DNA of 64,000 nt. It comes from Procambarus clarkii (Eukaryota; Arthropoda; Malacostraca; Decapoda; Cambaridae). How positions within the stretch are numbered: position 1 is the stretch's first letter; the number at the start of each line of letters is the position of its first letter. Below the pieces are notes generated by a model, which did not search any database, was not told the origin of the DNA, and worked only from the letters and a program-made list of their open reading frames with translations. Shown in pieces: positions 1 through 14,375 of the stretch. Where the stretch lies: contig NC_091216.1 in NCBI RefSeq assembly GCF_040958095.1, positions 3,086,149 to 3,150,148 on the forward strand. Reading direction: 5' to 3'. A program made the position numbers and the translations under genes.

Positions 1-1843
1 AGACTCATGGGAATGAGTGAACACTGTCTTTACGTTTAAATATATGGTGAAAGAAGGGATAACTTACTCAGGGAAGGGACCAGAAAGCCAAAGCCTGCAA
101 TATCGAAATTGAAATTACAAGGAAACAATTTATAATATAAACACAGGTAGCAAAGCTCAAAAAGTAAGACTGCACAGACGTTATTGATTACATCACCCAG
201 AAGAGTAAGGAGGTGGCACAAGTTTGTCCTGGTATGAGAGAAAGGATTTTCACTTGTGTTCAGTTGGGTGAGTGAGTATGACCAGATGTATATCGGCGTA
301 GAATCTACAGGAGTGCACATCCATCCGTGCACTCTCCTGTATTCTCTGGTCTGGGACCAAGGTCTGCCTTGCTGGGTTTCTATGGGCTGGACTCTGGCTG
401 GGCTGGCCAAGGATATTGCAAGAGTTGTTGCACGCCCAGATCACCAGAGGAGACTATGCAAGTCATCAGTGGCACTCAGTTGTTCCCATCATAGGGAGAG
501 AACGTAGAGGGTTAGTTTCGTGCACCCAGGCCTGAAGGGTTCACTCACACGTTAAGGCAGGTCTAACCTTCCTTGTTACTAGTCCACGACACCATGAAAC
601 CTTGACATTACTTTATGGAATTGCCATATGTCATGGTAAAATCTCTAGGAAGAGATTCAGCCTACTCCATTATCACCTATTCTACTCATTCACGTCTATT
701 TAATCAAGAACTGCAGCCAAGAACAACAACAACTACTTCCAGACGTCTAGACAATACCACCAGTCTACCTATTCCATCAACCCTCACCCCACCTCAAACC
801 TGGGTCGCTGGGAGACCACACCTTCCGAAACAAGCAGTTTAACAGCCAGTTAATAGTTAAAGTAGTCACCAGCGCCATCTGCCCGGCCGATATTCTGTAT
901 AAATTGGGCGTTTTTGCCCAACATGAGTTAGATTACTCCTGTGTGCTCACCTGAGTAAACCTGTTAACCCATCTGTGGTGTAACGGATTTAGACTAGCCC
1001 ATAGTATCCTGCACTTTTATTTTGCATCTAACCGTAACGTAAATTTGATTGTTCATCCTGTTTGTTTTGCACACTTTGTATTAGAGCCAAGCCTGGATAT
1101 TTTTGTAATACGTTTAATTTATTTTAAAAGTAAAGTATTTTTTAAATGTTTTTTTCCCTCTGCTTTATCCTACACTTTACCTCACTGAAGACACCTTTGC
1201 AGTTTAATTTTTATTTTTTTAATATTTTGTGACTGGTATTAGAGACTGCACGACCACCAACGTTTCCCGTCACACATTCGTCTGCTATTCGTCTATTAGG
1301 TCACTAGATAATTGGGCAAAACAAAACTAGACCAAATTATGTTTTTTTTTCACAGCCAGGATTGTGCAGCAAGCACTACTGACAGAACTCATCAATAGCA
1401 TCAACTGAGAGAAAACATGAAACCAGGAAGTATGTTCTATCCTTGTTTGTATGCGATAATGATGGAACTAGTACTCGGAGCAGACCAAGATGAATTATGG
1501 ACTTTGACTATAGATTTCAAAGAGTACACAGGACTAAGATTCTTACAGCAGGCACCCAGGACACAGCAGAAAAAGTATATTTGTCGATTGAAAGAAAAGA
1601 TTGAATAAAAGATTGTCGATTGAACAGAAATAATGGATAAGGCAAACAGGCTGGAGACAACGATCGGCCCAGACCAAGAGAAGGAGACGCCTGGTCACCA
1701 GGACCAGTTACATTACATAGCAGCTATAGATGTAACAGACCATGTAATGTCCAGCGGGTATTTGATAACAGGGGCCACCCCCTCCCTCAGAGAAGGCTGT
1801 GGTTCTCCCCCCGAAATAGGAACCAGGTCAACTGATTCAACAA
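1..1843. other. No gene recognised
   Basis: AT-rich sequence with only short, low-quality open frames. A TATA-like box (898-903) is followed by a small stem (TTGGGC/GCCCAA, 904-921), which could be the remnant of an LTR promoter, but I found no matching terminal repeats. Nothing else is supported here. Confidence 0.4.
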
Positions 1844-1855
1844 TGTGTGACAACC

Positions 1856-3596
1856 AGGTTGCCTGCCTGGCTGCGTGCTGACGTGGCCGTTTTGACATGG
1901 GGCCTTGCAATTCCTCCTGTTTTGCGGGTGAATTCCGTGGGACTAGAATTCTCGTGCAAGGCTGGTTATCCGGCCATTGAGTTGGTAATGTGCGACATGC
2001 TTCGTGTCCCGGTGGAGGCTGTATATGGAGTTGAGCTTGTTACGGCTCACCGGGTGATTATCAAGTTCGTGCGGGAGGAGGAGTATCGGGACTTCCTCCG
2101 GCGGAACGAAGGGCGTTCGTTGCAGTTGCCGGATGGCGCCGGCTCCGTTACGATCTCGGACCGAAGTAGTGCCCTGACATATGTCAGTGTGCACGGTACG
2201 CTCCTGAAGTTCCCTAAAGACCTTCGGTGCTTCTTCGGGAGGTATGGTGCTGTCATCAGTGTGCGGGTGAACACGCTCTCCTCGGGAAAGTATGCTGGGA
2301 AGCAGACAAACGTCCGTACCTTAGGTATGCGTCTGGGGTCGGATATCCCATCTTCTGTCCGGCTGCTAGGTTACTACGTTCGGGTGTATTATGCCCGGCA
2401 GCCCCGTACTTGTTTCCGGTGTGGCCAGTTAGGACATCAGGCTGCCGGGTGCTCTGAAGCCCCTGCTGCACCTGTTAACTTGTTTCGGGAAGAGGATTTC
2501 CCGCCGCTCCCTCAGGGCGTGGATTCCGGAGATGAAGAGGGGCAGGTCCCATTCGCTGCTGATGCGGCCCCCCCCCCCTGCGTCACCCGACATGCCCCTG
2601 GTGGTTGTTGTCCCTCCGCCGAGTGTTCTGGTGGCTCCTGTCGCTGGTCACTTCGCTGTGCCAGTTGCTCCCGAGGGTCTTCCGGATGGTCTCTGCGGGT
2701 CGTCTGCGTCCTCCTCGACTCCTGCTGCTGTGCCTGGTCCTGCACCCTCGCCAGGTGTTACGGCTGTGCTGGGTGTTGGGGGGGGGGCTGCGGAGCGTCC
2801 TGTTGTGTGCGGCCCGGTTCTCCATGTGGTTGAGGCTGCTGCCGTACTGCGACGGGCGTTGGTTCACTCGGTTCGTGAGGCCCGTGGTTCTGGGTCCGCC
2901 TCCGGCTGTGAGGATGTGCGGCCAGTGCCCAAGCGTTCCAGGCGTTCTTCTGCTTGGGCTGATGTGGAGGACTACGACGCAGGTGGAGCTTCGGGAGATG
3001 ATGTGGCGATTCTGGGTGCGTCGCGCTCTACGTCGCTGGTGGTGGCTGACGTCCATGTGTCTGCTGTTGACGATGGTTGTGCGTCTGATTTACCTCCTGT
3101 TCTTTCTCCTGCAGAAGGTTCTACGCAGTGGGAGGTGGTTGCTCCTACAGACGTGGGTGGTGTGGGTTCTGGTGCGAGCCGAGGCATCAAGCTGGTGGTG
3201 AAGAAGGATGCCAAGCGTGGGGGGTCCCTGCAGGTACAACGTTTGGTGGTTGACGTGGGGCCCTGTGAGGCAGCCGAGGAGGCTCCCAGTGCGCTGCCCA
3301 TTGCCCGGCTACATGGGAAGGAGCCTCTCCCTCTCGTCTTGGCCTCCGGAGTGGCGAATGATGCTGACCATCCTTTGCGGTTTGACATTGATGACCGCGT
3401 GCGTCCTGTTTCGTGGTGCCCTTCTTCCAGCTGGATTCGACGGGCTCGATGTTTTATTGTGGGTGTGCCTGAGTTAATGCCTGATCCTCGTACGGTTCGT
3501 AATGACCCTGTTTCGGAGGACATTATGTTACTTTGGGAGGCATATTGCATTCGATTCCCGGCGGCGGAGTGGCCGGAAAAGTATGAGAAATTTTAG
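1856..3596 (+). pseudogene. LINE ORF1 (gag-like, CCHC zinc knuckle), frameshifted
   Basis: ORF1-type nucleic-acid-binding protein of a non-LTR element. The N-terminal half resembles the RRM-like segment of arthropod LINE ORF1 proteins and is followed by one CCHC knuckle, CFRCGQLGHQAAGC (about 2,410-2,455). The reading frame shifts inside an 11-C run (2,568-2,578); downstream coding continues in another frame to the stop at 3,596, with a Pro/Ser/Val-rich linker and a basic segment (PKRSRRSS). No ATG is available at the 5' end; the first internal ATG is at 1,988. Assignment to ORF1 is firm from the knuckle and the setting; the clade is not determined. The frameshift may be real or a homopolymer sequencing error. 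Confidence 0.7.
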
Positions 3597-4342
3597 TAGT
3601 TTGTGTGCTTGCTGTGTGTTTGGTGTGTGCTTGGACCTGTGGTTTGTTTGCAATGTGTTGTACCTATTGTGCGCCCTTCAGGCCAGTGTTATGTTTGTTC
3701 AAGCCCGTTGTTTTGTTGTATTGTCTTGTGTCTTTCTTGTGTTTCATTATGTTTGTTTTTGTTGTCGGCCCTTCAGGCCGGTGTTTCGTGTCTTTGTATG
3801 AATTTGTATTTAATTGTTTTGTGCTACAGTGTCTTGTTATGTTTCTTGATGTGCTTTGTTGTTTTATTATCTGTCCTTCAGGCCGGTGCATGTATGTTGT
3901 TGTGTTTGTGCCTGTTTTGTTTTCAGGTGTGCGTGTTTTGCTTGTTTCTTACTATTGTTTATTTTGGCCTCGCCCTTTGTTTACGGGGCGGATGGCTTGG
4001 TGTGTGTTTTTTTTATTTATTCCTGTATTGTTTGTGCTGTGCATTTGGCCTGGTGTTTTTATATTGCTTTGCCTGTTGTACGTGTTTCTTTATGTTTTGT
4101 TTGGAATGTATTGTGTTTGTCCTGTTCTGTTTCCTGCTATGTCTCTGGATGTTACTGTGATTGCTAGTTTGCCATTATATTATATTTTGTGTTTTTGATA
4201 TATGCTGTATTTTTCTATGTTTTTCTCATGTATGTGTTTTGTTGTGCTATGCTGTCGGCCCTTCTGGCCAGTGGTCTATTGTTTTCCTTTGTTATATATT
4301 CTGTATTGTTTTTATTGTATTTAAATTGCATGCTTTGCATGT
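3597..4342 (+). repeat. T-rich 3' UTR with four GC-rich motif copies
   Basis: This T/G-rich 3' UTR carries four copies of GYCCTTCWGGCCRGTG at 3,673, 3,768, 3,873 and 4,258. Each can fold as GGCC-loop-GGCC; the copy at 3,766-3,780 gives CGGCC/GGCCG around a CTTCA loop. Open frames here encode Cys/Phe/Val-rich runs caused by T-richness and are not genes. Confidence 0.5.
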
Positions 4343-4370
4343 AAAAAAAAATAAAAAAAATGTGCGACAA

Positions 4371-4788
4371 TTCATGGAACGACCGCCATTGTAACATTAG
4401 CCTCAGAGGGGCATTATATTTTTGAAGACTGTCACTACGAAAAAAGGAATTAGACATACGAGAGCTACACAAGAGACAACGACTATGCATACAACGGAGA
4501 AAAAATATTGGTACAACAAAAAGAGGTAAAGTCCCATACAAAAGATTTGGTTCCTTAGAAGATTCTCTGGTGCAAGTGTTACGACCTGGTTGGTCTATGT
4601 AATAAGCAGTATATAATAAGAAATACATAAATATTGTTATACAATTAGTATACAGTGCATATTTAGGCATTGGTTAGGTTAGGTGTTTATGTTATGTTGG
4701 CGATTATTTGTATTTGTACGTGGGTGAAGCATTTACAGCATTGTGGTTCGAACAAAAGTCGTCAACGAATCGGTGTTAAAGATATATA
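4371..4788. other. No gene recognised
   Basis: Sequence flanking the half-LINE insertion; it shows no coding signal or repeat that I recognise. Confidence 0.3.
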
Positions 4789-4846
4789 AGAACAAAGGTA
4801 ACTGCAGAAGGCCTATTGGCCCATACGAGAGGGCCATATGTTTGAA
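4789..4846 (-). mobile_element. CR1 3'-end fragment
   Basis: The stretch from AGAACAAAGGTAACTGCAG onward matches, in reverse, the terminal UTR of the CR1 family that fills 43-64 kb. Only about 55 bases remain, and the coding part is gone. Confidence 0.75.
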
Positions 4847-4887
4847 CGTCATCAGTTGTGACCTACCCGATCCACCAGATTGTGATA

Positions 4888-5075
4888 CCAGATCAACCAG
4901 GCTGTGATTCGTACGTCAGACTGCGAGCAGCCGCGTCCAATGGGCTGGTTCACCAGGAGGCCTGGTCGACGACCGGGCCGCGGTTATGCCAAGCCCCGGA
5001 AACACCTCAAGGTGAGACATGTGAAAACAGGTTTTTCATTCATAAACCTTGGGGGGCGGGGGGTTAGCAGGTGTA
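4888..5075 (+). repeat. LINE/SINE 3'-tail module
   Basis: This segment contains GGCCTGGTCGACGACCGGGC and, downstream, CCTCAAGGTGAGAC. It is homologous in layout to the 3' part of the RT element ending near 6,300, and to the tail of the SINE at 36,216-36,458 (GGCCTGGTCGAGGACCGGGC). It is probably a stand-alone 3' end of that LINE or SINE family. Confidence 0.6.
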
Positions 5076-5161
5076 TGGAATGTACTTAAGCCTTTGTTTA
5101 CGAGGACGAGCTTTTACACTTGTCTCAATAGATCGTAACTGGACAGTTACTCGATAGTAAC

Positions 5162-6268
5162 TGGATACTCAGTTTTCTGTCAAACAGGACTCAGCGAGTA
5201 ACTGTCAACCATATAAAATCTAGGCCAAGTGCAGTGAAAAGCTCTGTACCTCAGGGTACAGTCCTTGCACCGCTGCTTTTCCTTATTCTCATATCAGATA
5301 TAGACAAAAATACAAGTCACAGCTTCGTATCATCCTTTGCAGATGACACAAAAATCAGTATGAAAATTACCTCGGCTGAGGACATTGAAAAACTTCAAGC
5401 TGATATTAATAAAGTTTTCGACTGGGCATCAGAAAATAACATGATGTTTAACAGTGATAAATTCCAGGTACTCAGGTACGATAAAAATGAGGACCTTAAA
5501 CATAATACAGAGTACAAAACACAATCAAATGTACCCATAGTAGGAAAACTGCATGTAAAGGATTTGGGAATAATAATGTCTGACGACCTAACGTTTAAGG
5601 AGCATAACCAAGCAAATATTGCGACAGCCAGAAAAATGATAGGATGGATTACGAGAACTTTCAAATCCAGGGATCCCATCACAATGGTTGTACTCTTCAA
5701 GTCACTTGTGTTGTCCCGTCTTGAGTACTGCTCAGTACTCACTTCCCCCTTCAGAGCAGGAGAGATTGCTGAAATAGAGGGAATACAGAGAACATATACG
5801 GCACGCATAGATGCAATAAAGCACCTAAATTATTGGGATCGTCTCAAAGCCCTCCAAATGTACTCACTAGAAAGAAGACGAGAGAGAGATCAAATAATAT
5901 ACACCTGGAAGATACTGGAGGGCCAAGTACCAAATCTACACAGTAAAATAACAACGTACTGGAGTGAACGACATGGAAGAAAATGTAGAATAGAACCAAT
6001 GAAGAGCAGAGGTGCCATAGGCACAATCAGAGAACACTGTATAAACATCAGAGGTCCGCGGTTGTTCAACGTCCTCCCAGCAAGCATAAGAAATATTGCC
6101 GGAACAACCGTGGACATTTTCAAGAGGAAACTAGATTTATTCCTCCAAGGAGTGCCGGACCAACCGGGCTGTGGTGGGTATGTGGGCCTGCGGGCCGCTC
6201 CAAGCAACAGCCTGGTGGACCGAACTCTCACAAGTCGAGCCTGGCCTCGGGCCGGGCTTGGGGAGTAG
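5162..6268 (+). pseudogene. Non-LTR reverse transcriptase, 5'-truncated
   Basis: C-terminal half of a LINE ORF2. Reading begins in the segment before motif B (WILSFLSNRTQRVTVN), then shows motif B (SSVPQGTVLAPLLF), motif C (FADDTKI, catalytic aspartates kept) and the thumb, with the Jockey/CR1-group pattern LERRRERDQIIYTWKIL. Everything upstream (endonuclease, fingers, motif A with its catalytic Asp) is missing, so it cannot be active. The final codons (about 6,150-6,268) run into a GC-rich tail related to 4,888-5,075. It is a different family from the 43-64 kb CR1. The frame is open for about 369 codons, so the insertion is not very old. Confidence 0.85.
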
Positions 6269-8252
6269 AAGAACTCCCAGAACCCCATCAACCAGGTATC
6301 GTGTGCGAACGTCTCAAACAGTGCTTAGCTGGCGACCTCTATTAGAATTCCAAAGCTCTAACTTTCACTTCACCTACTTCTAATATAAGTAATAGCCAAC
6401 AGAAGCTTAACACCTAATCTAACCTACCCCCTAACTTTACATTGATATTTAAATTATAATATTAACTCATGACAGCCAATTGTTTACACAATGTTAAACC
6501 GGATGAATACATTTGACTGGGAGGGAAGGAGGGGGGGATGCGGTCACCACCAAAGAGCCTAGCCTGAAAACGGATGCTGGAAACGAGCATTTGACCTTTG
6601 TCGAAAAAGACAGGTTGGTTTATTACAGTTTACTGCAGTTCAACCCATCCATGAATGGGCTAAGTTCATCCAGACCTGAAATTTACCATTTGGAGGAGCT
6701 GCCCTTCCTAGTTACCTGTGTATATAAATATATATATAGATGGAGAAAGAGGCCCATAAAAATTTATTACAAAGTCTGAAACCTTCACGTTTATAAACAT
6801 CCTGCCACCCGGTTTCTCTCTCAAGAGATCTACCTTTCTCCCTGGGAACCCGAGTCAAAAGTATAACTAGTGATCAGAGTAATCTGGGGAAAGGCTTGGA
6901 GGAGCTCTGGGGCAGTCAAGTGACTGCCCAGAATCTACCATAGGAAAAGCTGCCAAGAAACTGGCCTCTCCAGTGACATTTTGTACGGGAACACACATCC
7001 AGTCTATAGAGGAAGGTTCTACCCAAGTTACACATTCCGACAACTTCAGAAAGCATCCGAAAGGAAGTTAACACGCTCTAGTCTTGGATGAAGGAAACCT
7101 TCGGTGAACATCCGGCCTGGAACTCGCTTTCTTCGGAGCCTCCTTTGTTAGCATGGAGAAAGGGAACATCCCCCAGTGACATTAGTAACGGCTTCATTCC
7201 CAGCAAAACCATAGACCCCTTGAGTAGTCTGGTGTCCCTGCTTTAAAACCTTTTATCCTGTGGTCAGAGGAGCTCTGCCAATTATATAGTCTTCTCGCAA
7301 TAATGAGGGACACTTAGCACTAACAACAAACCAGGTAAACTATGTTACGCAGTTCTGGAGACCCAGAAACGTTCACCTCTAACACTTCACAGGGCCTGCC
7401 ACCTGACCACAATATCTGTTGATCTGTAGAAATGCTGCAGCGTTCCAGAGCTACCAATACCTTGTGCAAGATGCGGATGATGGCCACGTAGCTGCCAAGT
7501 GGTCAGCCTCCCGAAACTGTGTCCGACGGTATATTCAGCTTGTTAGGTTTTGCCCCGACACTTTCCCCTCATGCTATAACTTTCCTCTCGCAGGATAGTC
7601 TTCTAACCCCCAGCTGAAGCATCACCCTCTTGGGTAATTTTTGTCTAATTGATTGGACTGGTGGAATAGAAGAGACTAACAGAAGGATGGATGGAGAGGG
7701 GAGGCAACAGGATTGAAATGTACCCAAAAATGTTAGATTAACATTAACCATGTTACACTACCTACCACTAAATGGTCAAATTACTGACCAAAAGAATGGT
7801 TTATCACTCGTAAGTGGTTGATGTACAAATTACATTAGACTATACCTATTAGAAGATCATTGCTTCATGGTATAGTGAGTTAAATGATTAAAATTATTAA
7901 ACACTTCACTTATTGTACTTGTGGGAATATACACACTACAATATGACCACTGCGATTCAAGAGAAGTTTTATCAAGTAACTTTAATCCCTCCATACCTGC
8001 AGTGCCGTTGTACGAGACCACTTTCTTGGGTCTGGTTGACCATTCCTGCAGTGCCGTTGTACTGATGCACTCTCGTACATGTCTCAAATTACAAATTATA
8101 TTAAATACCTCAAAATAATAAAATGAACACATCTTCATGTAAAGTTTGAGAAATATCCCGCTAAACAATCGATCAGGTCAGACATTGGTTGATCTAAAAA
8201 GCCGACTTACCACAATGGCAAAACCCAACCTCAGACTTGACTCATCCACAAG
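6269..8252. other. No gene recognised; LINE tail and a short duplication
   Basis: The first 60 bases finish the 3' tail of the preceding LINE. The rest is non-coding and unassigned. A short direct repeat (CCTGCAGTGCCGTTGTAC) occurs near 7,996 and 8,044 with unrelated sequence between. Confidence 0.35.
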
Positions 8253-8606
8253 CCGTTCTCAACAACGGCCAAGTGGTCGTTAACCCGGGCAGCCAAACAT
8301 GACAGTTCTCAACAACGGCCAAGTGGTCGTTAACCCGGGCAGCCAAACATGACAGTTCTCAACAACGGCCAAGTGGTCGTTAACCCGGGCAGCCAAACAT
8401 GACCGTTCTCAACAACGGCCAAGTGGTCGTTAACCCGGGCAGCCAAACATGACCGTTCTCAACAACGGCCAAGTGGTCGTTAACCCGGGCAGCCAAACAT
8501 GACCGTTCTCAACAACGGCCAAGTGGTCGTTAACCCGGGCAGCCAAACATGACCGTTCTCAACAACGGCCAAGTGGTCGTTAACCCGGGCAGCCAAACAT
8601 GACCGT
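8253..8606. repeat. 50-bp tandem repeat, 7 copies
   Basis: Seven nearly identical units start at 8,255, 8,305, 8,355, 8,405, 8,455, 8,505 and 8,555. Each unit contains AACGGCC-AAGT-GGTCGTT, an imperfect palindrome that pairs fully as RNA if one G.U is allowed, followed by AACCCGGGC. The only variation seen is A or C just before GTTCTC at the joins (A entering copies 2 and 3, C entering later ones), so the array is young or homogenised. Confidence 0.95.
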
Positions 8607-9856
8607 GAAGAACGCTTCACACACAACTTGTTTTCAATCTATGCTGCTCCGTGCTCTGACACACATTAGTTCATACATTTTAACACTAGATTCATTTAAA
8701 ATAGTTTTTCATACGTGAACTATTATTATACATATTTATTAGGCGTGGGAGACTGGTTGGAATACACTCGGGAGCTATAATATCCAACAACTATCAGACC
8801 TATACACTATATAAATATACATTAATATTTACTTGTATTGGACAAAATATAGTGCTTAGTTACACAGGAGGTTAATGTTAATTATGGCGTCTCTGGTGTT
8901 GGCTGCAGCGTGGACGACATTGAGTCAGGATGGCTAGTTGCATTCACATAGGATGGTCGGAGGGGGGGGGGGGGGTGAAGAGTGACACTTCCTAGATTAA
9001 AAGTCTTTGGTCCTAATTTCAAAGCCTGAAGTCTGATAATTCACAAGAAACACCTTGTAACTGCCAGAATTTAACTATAATAATTTGTAAACTTTTTCCA
9101 CCTGCTTTTGGTCGAAGGTTCAATTTCACTATAAAGTTACCACGCCGCTGTTATGGAACAGTTAATCACGTAGCAGTCGTTTTAGAATTTAATTTTGTTT
9201 TAATAAGCTTCATGAAAAGTCTTGAGCAAGGTAAAAGTTTCTACTAATAGACAAAGGTATATTACACTATCATATTTACTAACAAGTAAACCAGAGCTAA
9301 TTGAATTATTTTAAATAAAGTTTTGATATTTTGTAGCCATGGTTAATTAGAAAATCGGCAAATATTGTTCTACCAACAGAAAACAATGTGATAAAATAAC
9401 TAAACATCTAGAGTAACTTGCCTGTAAGCCTGGCGCAGGTAACCTGATCTACAGCACTGTCCAGGTGACTAATTAGTAACACCAGTGTGATGGGCGGCGA
9501 GCAGCACCTCTCCCCACGACGGCCCGCGCCACACTGCTCGCCGCGCCTCTTGACTACCTTGGCCTGATGGGTCAACTACCTGTGACGTCATTCACCTCAC
9601 CTCGCATGAGGCCGCCTCACATACAAATAATTCACAAGTAACAAATCACTTCAACAATATTAATATAGTTTATTTCTAATAATGTGAAGTATGAGCAAGT
9701 GTGAGTATGTATTAAGGGCACATACTTCACTACTGGACATTAAACCCACTACCACACCCACCTAGTAGCTTGGAGGCTCCATAACGCCTTCTGTAACTGT
9801 TATGTTGGGGTCTAGGCCAGGGGCTAGGTACAGTAACCGGTAATGGTGTTCAGCCT
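8607..9856. other. No gene recognised
   Basis: AT-rich sequence with a 16-18 base G run near 8,960-8,977 and a GC-rich patch at about 9,490-9,560. I see no coding potential and no repeat shared with the rest of the window. Confidence 0.35.
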
Positions 9857-12278
<2,422 letters not shown>

Positions 12279-12712
12279 ACTCACCTAATTGTACTCACCT
12301 AATTGTGCTTGCGGGGGTTGAGCTCTGGCTCTTTGGTCCCGCCTCTCAACCGTCAATCAACTGGTGTACAGATTCCTGAGCCTATTGGGCTCTATCATAT
12401 CTACATTTGAAACTGTGTATGGAGTCAGCCTCCACCACATCACTTCCTAATGCATTCCATTTACTAACTACTCTGACACTGAAAAAGTTGTTTCTAACGT
12501 CTCTGTGGCTCATTTGGGTACTCAGCTTCCACCTGTGTCCCCTTGTTCGCGTCCCACCAGTGTTGAATAGTTCATCCTTGTTTACCCGGTCGATTCCCCT
12601 GAGGATTTTGTAGGTTGTGATCATGTCCCCCCTTACTCTTCTGTCTTCCAGTGTCGTAAGGTGCATTTCCCGCAGCCTTTCCTCATAACTCATGCCTCTT
12701 AGTTCTGTGTGC

Positions 12713-12714
<2 letters not shown>
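12279..12714 (-). mobile_element. LINE-A 3' fragment
   Basis: A minus-strand copy of the LINE-A thumb end (MSYEERLREMHLTTLEDRRV, then DMITTYKILRGIDRV) plus the 3' UTR. It carries a doubled TACTCACCTAATTG at the terminus (12,278-12,304). The copy is 5'-truncated at about 12,714, where the next (TG)n begins. Confidence 0.85.

Positions 12715-12787
<73 letters not shown>
12715..12787. repeat. (TG)n microsatellite
   Basis: About 36 TG units, directly joined to the 3' terminus of LINE-A copy 2 (12,788 onward), whose (AC)n tail it forms on the minus strand. Confidence 0.97.
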
Positions 12788-12788
<1 letters not shown>

Positions 12789-12868
12789 ACTCACCTATTT
12801 GTACTCACCCCTATTTGTGCTTGGGGGGGGGGGTTGAGCTTTGGCTCTTGGGCCCCGCCTCTCAACTG

Positions 12869-14375
12869 TCAATCAACTGGTGTACAGATTCCTGAGCCTA
12901 CTGCGCTCTTATCATATCTACATTTGAAACTGTGTATGGAGTCAGCCTCCACCACATCACTGAATAATGCATTCCATCCGGGTACTACTCTGACACTTAA
13001 AAAGTTTCTTCTAAAGTCCCTGTGGCTCATATAGGTACTCAGTTTCCACCTTTGTCCCCTTGTTTGCGTCCCACCAGGGTTGAATAGTTTAACCTTGTTT
13101 ACCCGGTCGATTCCCCTGAGGATTTTGTTGGTTGTGATCATGTCTTCCCTTACTCTTCTGTCTTCCAGTGTCGTAAGGTGCATTTCCCGCAGCCTTTCCT
13201 CGTAACTCATGCCTCTAAGTTCTGGTGACTAGTCTAGTAGCATACCTTTGGACTTTTTCTAGCTTCGACTTGTGCTTGACAAGGTACGGGCTCCATGCTG
13301 GGACCGCATACATGCAGGATTGGTCTTACATATGTGGTGTACAAGATTCTGAATGATTCCTTACACAGATTCCTGAACGCTGTTCTGATGTTAGCCAGCC
13401 TCACATATGCCGCAGACGTTATTCTCTTTATGGGCTTCAGGAGACAGGTTCGGTGTGATATCAACTCCTAGATCTTTCTCTCTGTCCGTTTCATTAAGTA
13501 CTTCATCTCCTATTCTGTATCCTGTGTCTGACCTCCTGTTTCCACTGCCTAGTTCCATTACTTTGCATTTACTCGAGTTGAACTTCAACAGCCATGTGTT
13601 GGACTATTCATTTAGTCTGTCTAGGTCATCTTGTAGCCTCCTACTATCATCCTCTGTTTCAATCCTCCTCATAATTTTTGCATCATCAGCAAACATTAAG
13701 AGAAACGAGTCTATACCCTCTGGGTGATCATTTACATATAACAGAAACAGTATAGGTCCAAGGACTGACCCTTGCGGGACTCCACATGTAACGTCTCGCC
13801 AATCTGAGACCTCACTCATCACACTGACACGTTGTCTCCTGTTGCTTAGGTACTCCTTTATCCATTGGAGTACCTTCCCTTTCACTCCAGCCTGCATCTC
13901 CAGCTTTTTCACTAGCCTCTTGTGTGGTACTGTATCAAAGGCTTTCTGACAATTCAAAAATATGCAGTCTGCCCACCCTTCTCTTTTTTGCCTGATTTTT
14001 TGTTGCCTGGTCGTAAAATTCAAGTAACCCTGTGAGGCAGGACCTGCCATCCCTGAACCCATGTTGATGCTGTGTTACAAAGTTCTTTTGCTCCAGATGT
14101 TCCACTAGCTTTCTTCGTACAATCTTCTCCATCAGCTTGGATGGTATGCAGGTTAGGGACACTGGCCTGTAGTTCAGTGCCTCCTGTCTATCCCCTTTCT
14201 TGTATATCGGTACAACATTAGCAGCTTTCCAAATTTCTGACAGTTCCCCTGTTGCCAGTGATTTGTTATACACTATGGAGAGTGGCAGGCACAGTTCTTC
14301 TGCTCCTTCCTTTAGTATCCAAGGGGAGATTCCATCTGAGCTTATAGCTTTTGTCACATCCAACACTCGTAACAA
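12869..14375 (-). pseudogene. LINE-A copy 2 reverse transcriptase
   Basis: RT domain in four frames. Recognisable parts are SSDGISPWILK, NYRPVSLTCIPSKLMEKI, a motif A region reading IFLNCQKAFDTV, motif B ([20 protein letters not shown]), motif C (FADDAKI) and the thumb. The motif A aspartate is replaced by Asn (D to N), which alone would inactivate the enzyme. Frameshifts occur around 13,210-13,240, 13,590 and 13,990. Compared with copy 1 the order is the same, so it is one element that decayed in place. Confidence 0.85.

Larger units (their letters stand above)
1854..4360 (+). mobile_element. ORF1-only non-LTR retrotransposon with poly(A) tail
   Basis: The element ends in an A-rich tail (4,343-4,360) and is bounded by a near-perfect 10-bp direct repeat: TGTGTGACAA at 1,844-1,853 and TGTGCGACAA at 4,361-4,370 (9 of 10 identical), which I read as a target-site duplication. 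Between them lie a gag-like ORF1 with a zinc knuckle and a T-rich 3' UTR. There is no endonuclease or reverse transcriptase. It therefore resembles a 'half-LINE' (HAL1-type) that would depend on another LINE's enzymes, or an element that lost ORF2. The first in-frame ATG is 134 bases inside the 5' end and the frame is open back to the TSD, so the 5' end is probably truncated. Confidence 0.7.

Noticed and set aside
1-1843. An LTR with TATA box at 898-903
   Set aside because: No TG...CA boundaries, TSD or matching second LTR could be found.
3603-4198. Overlapping Cys/Phe/Leu-rich ORFs of 185-197 codons resembling membrane proteins
   Set aside because: Composition follows the T-rich 3' UTR, and two frames are open at once.
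8253-8606. CRISPR-like array
   Set aside because: The units are contiguous with no unique spacers, and the genome is eukaryotic.
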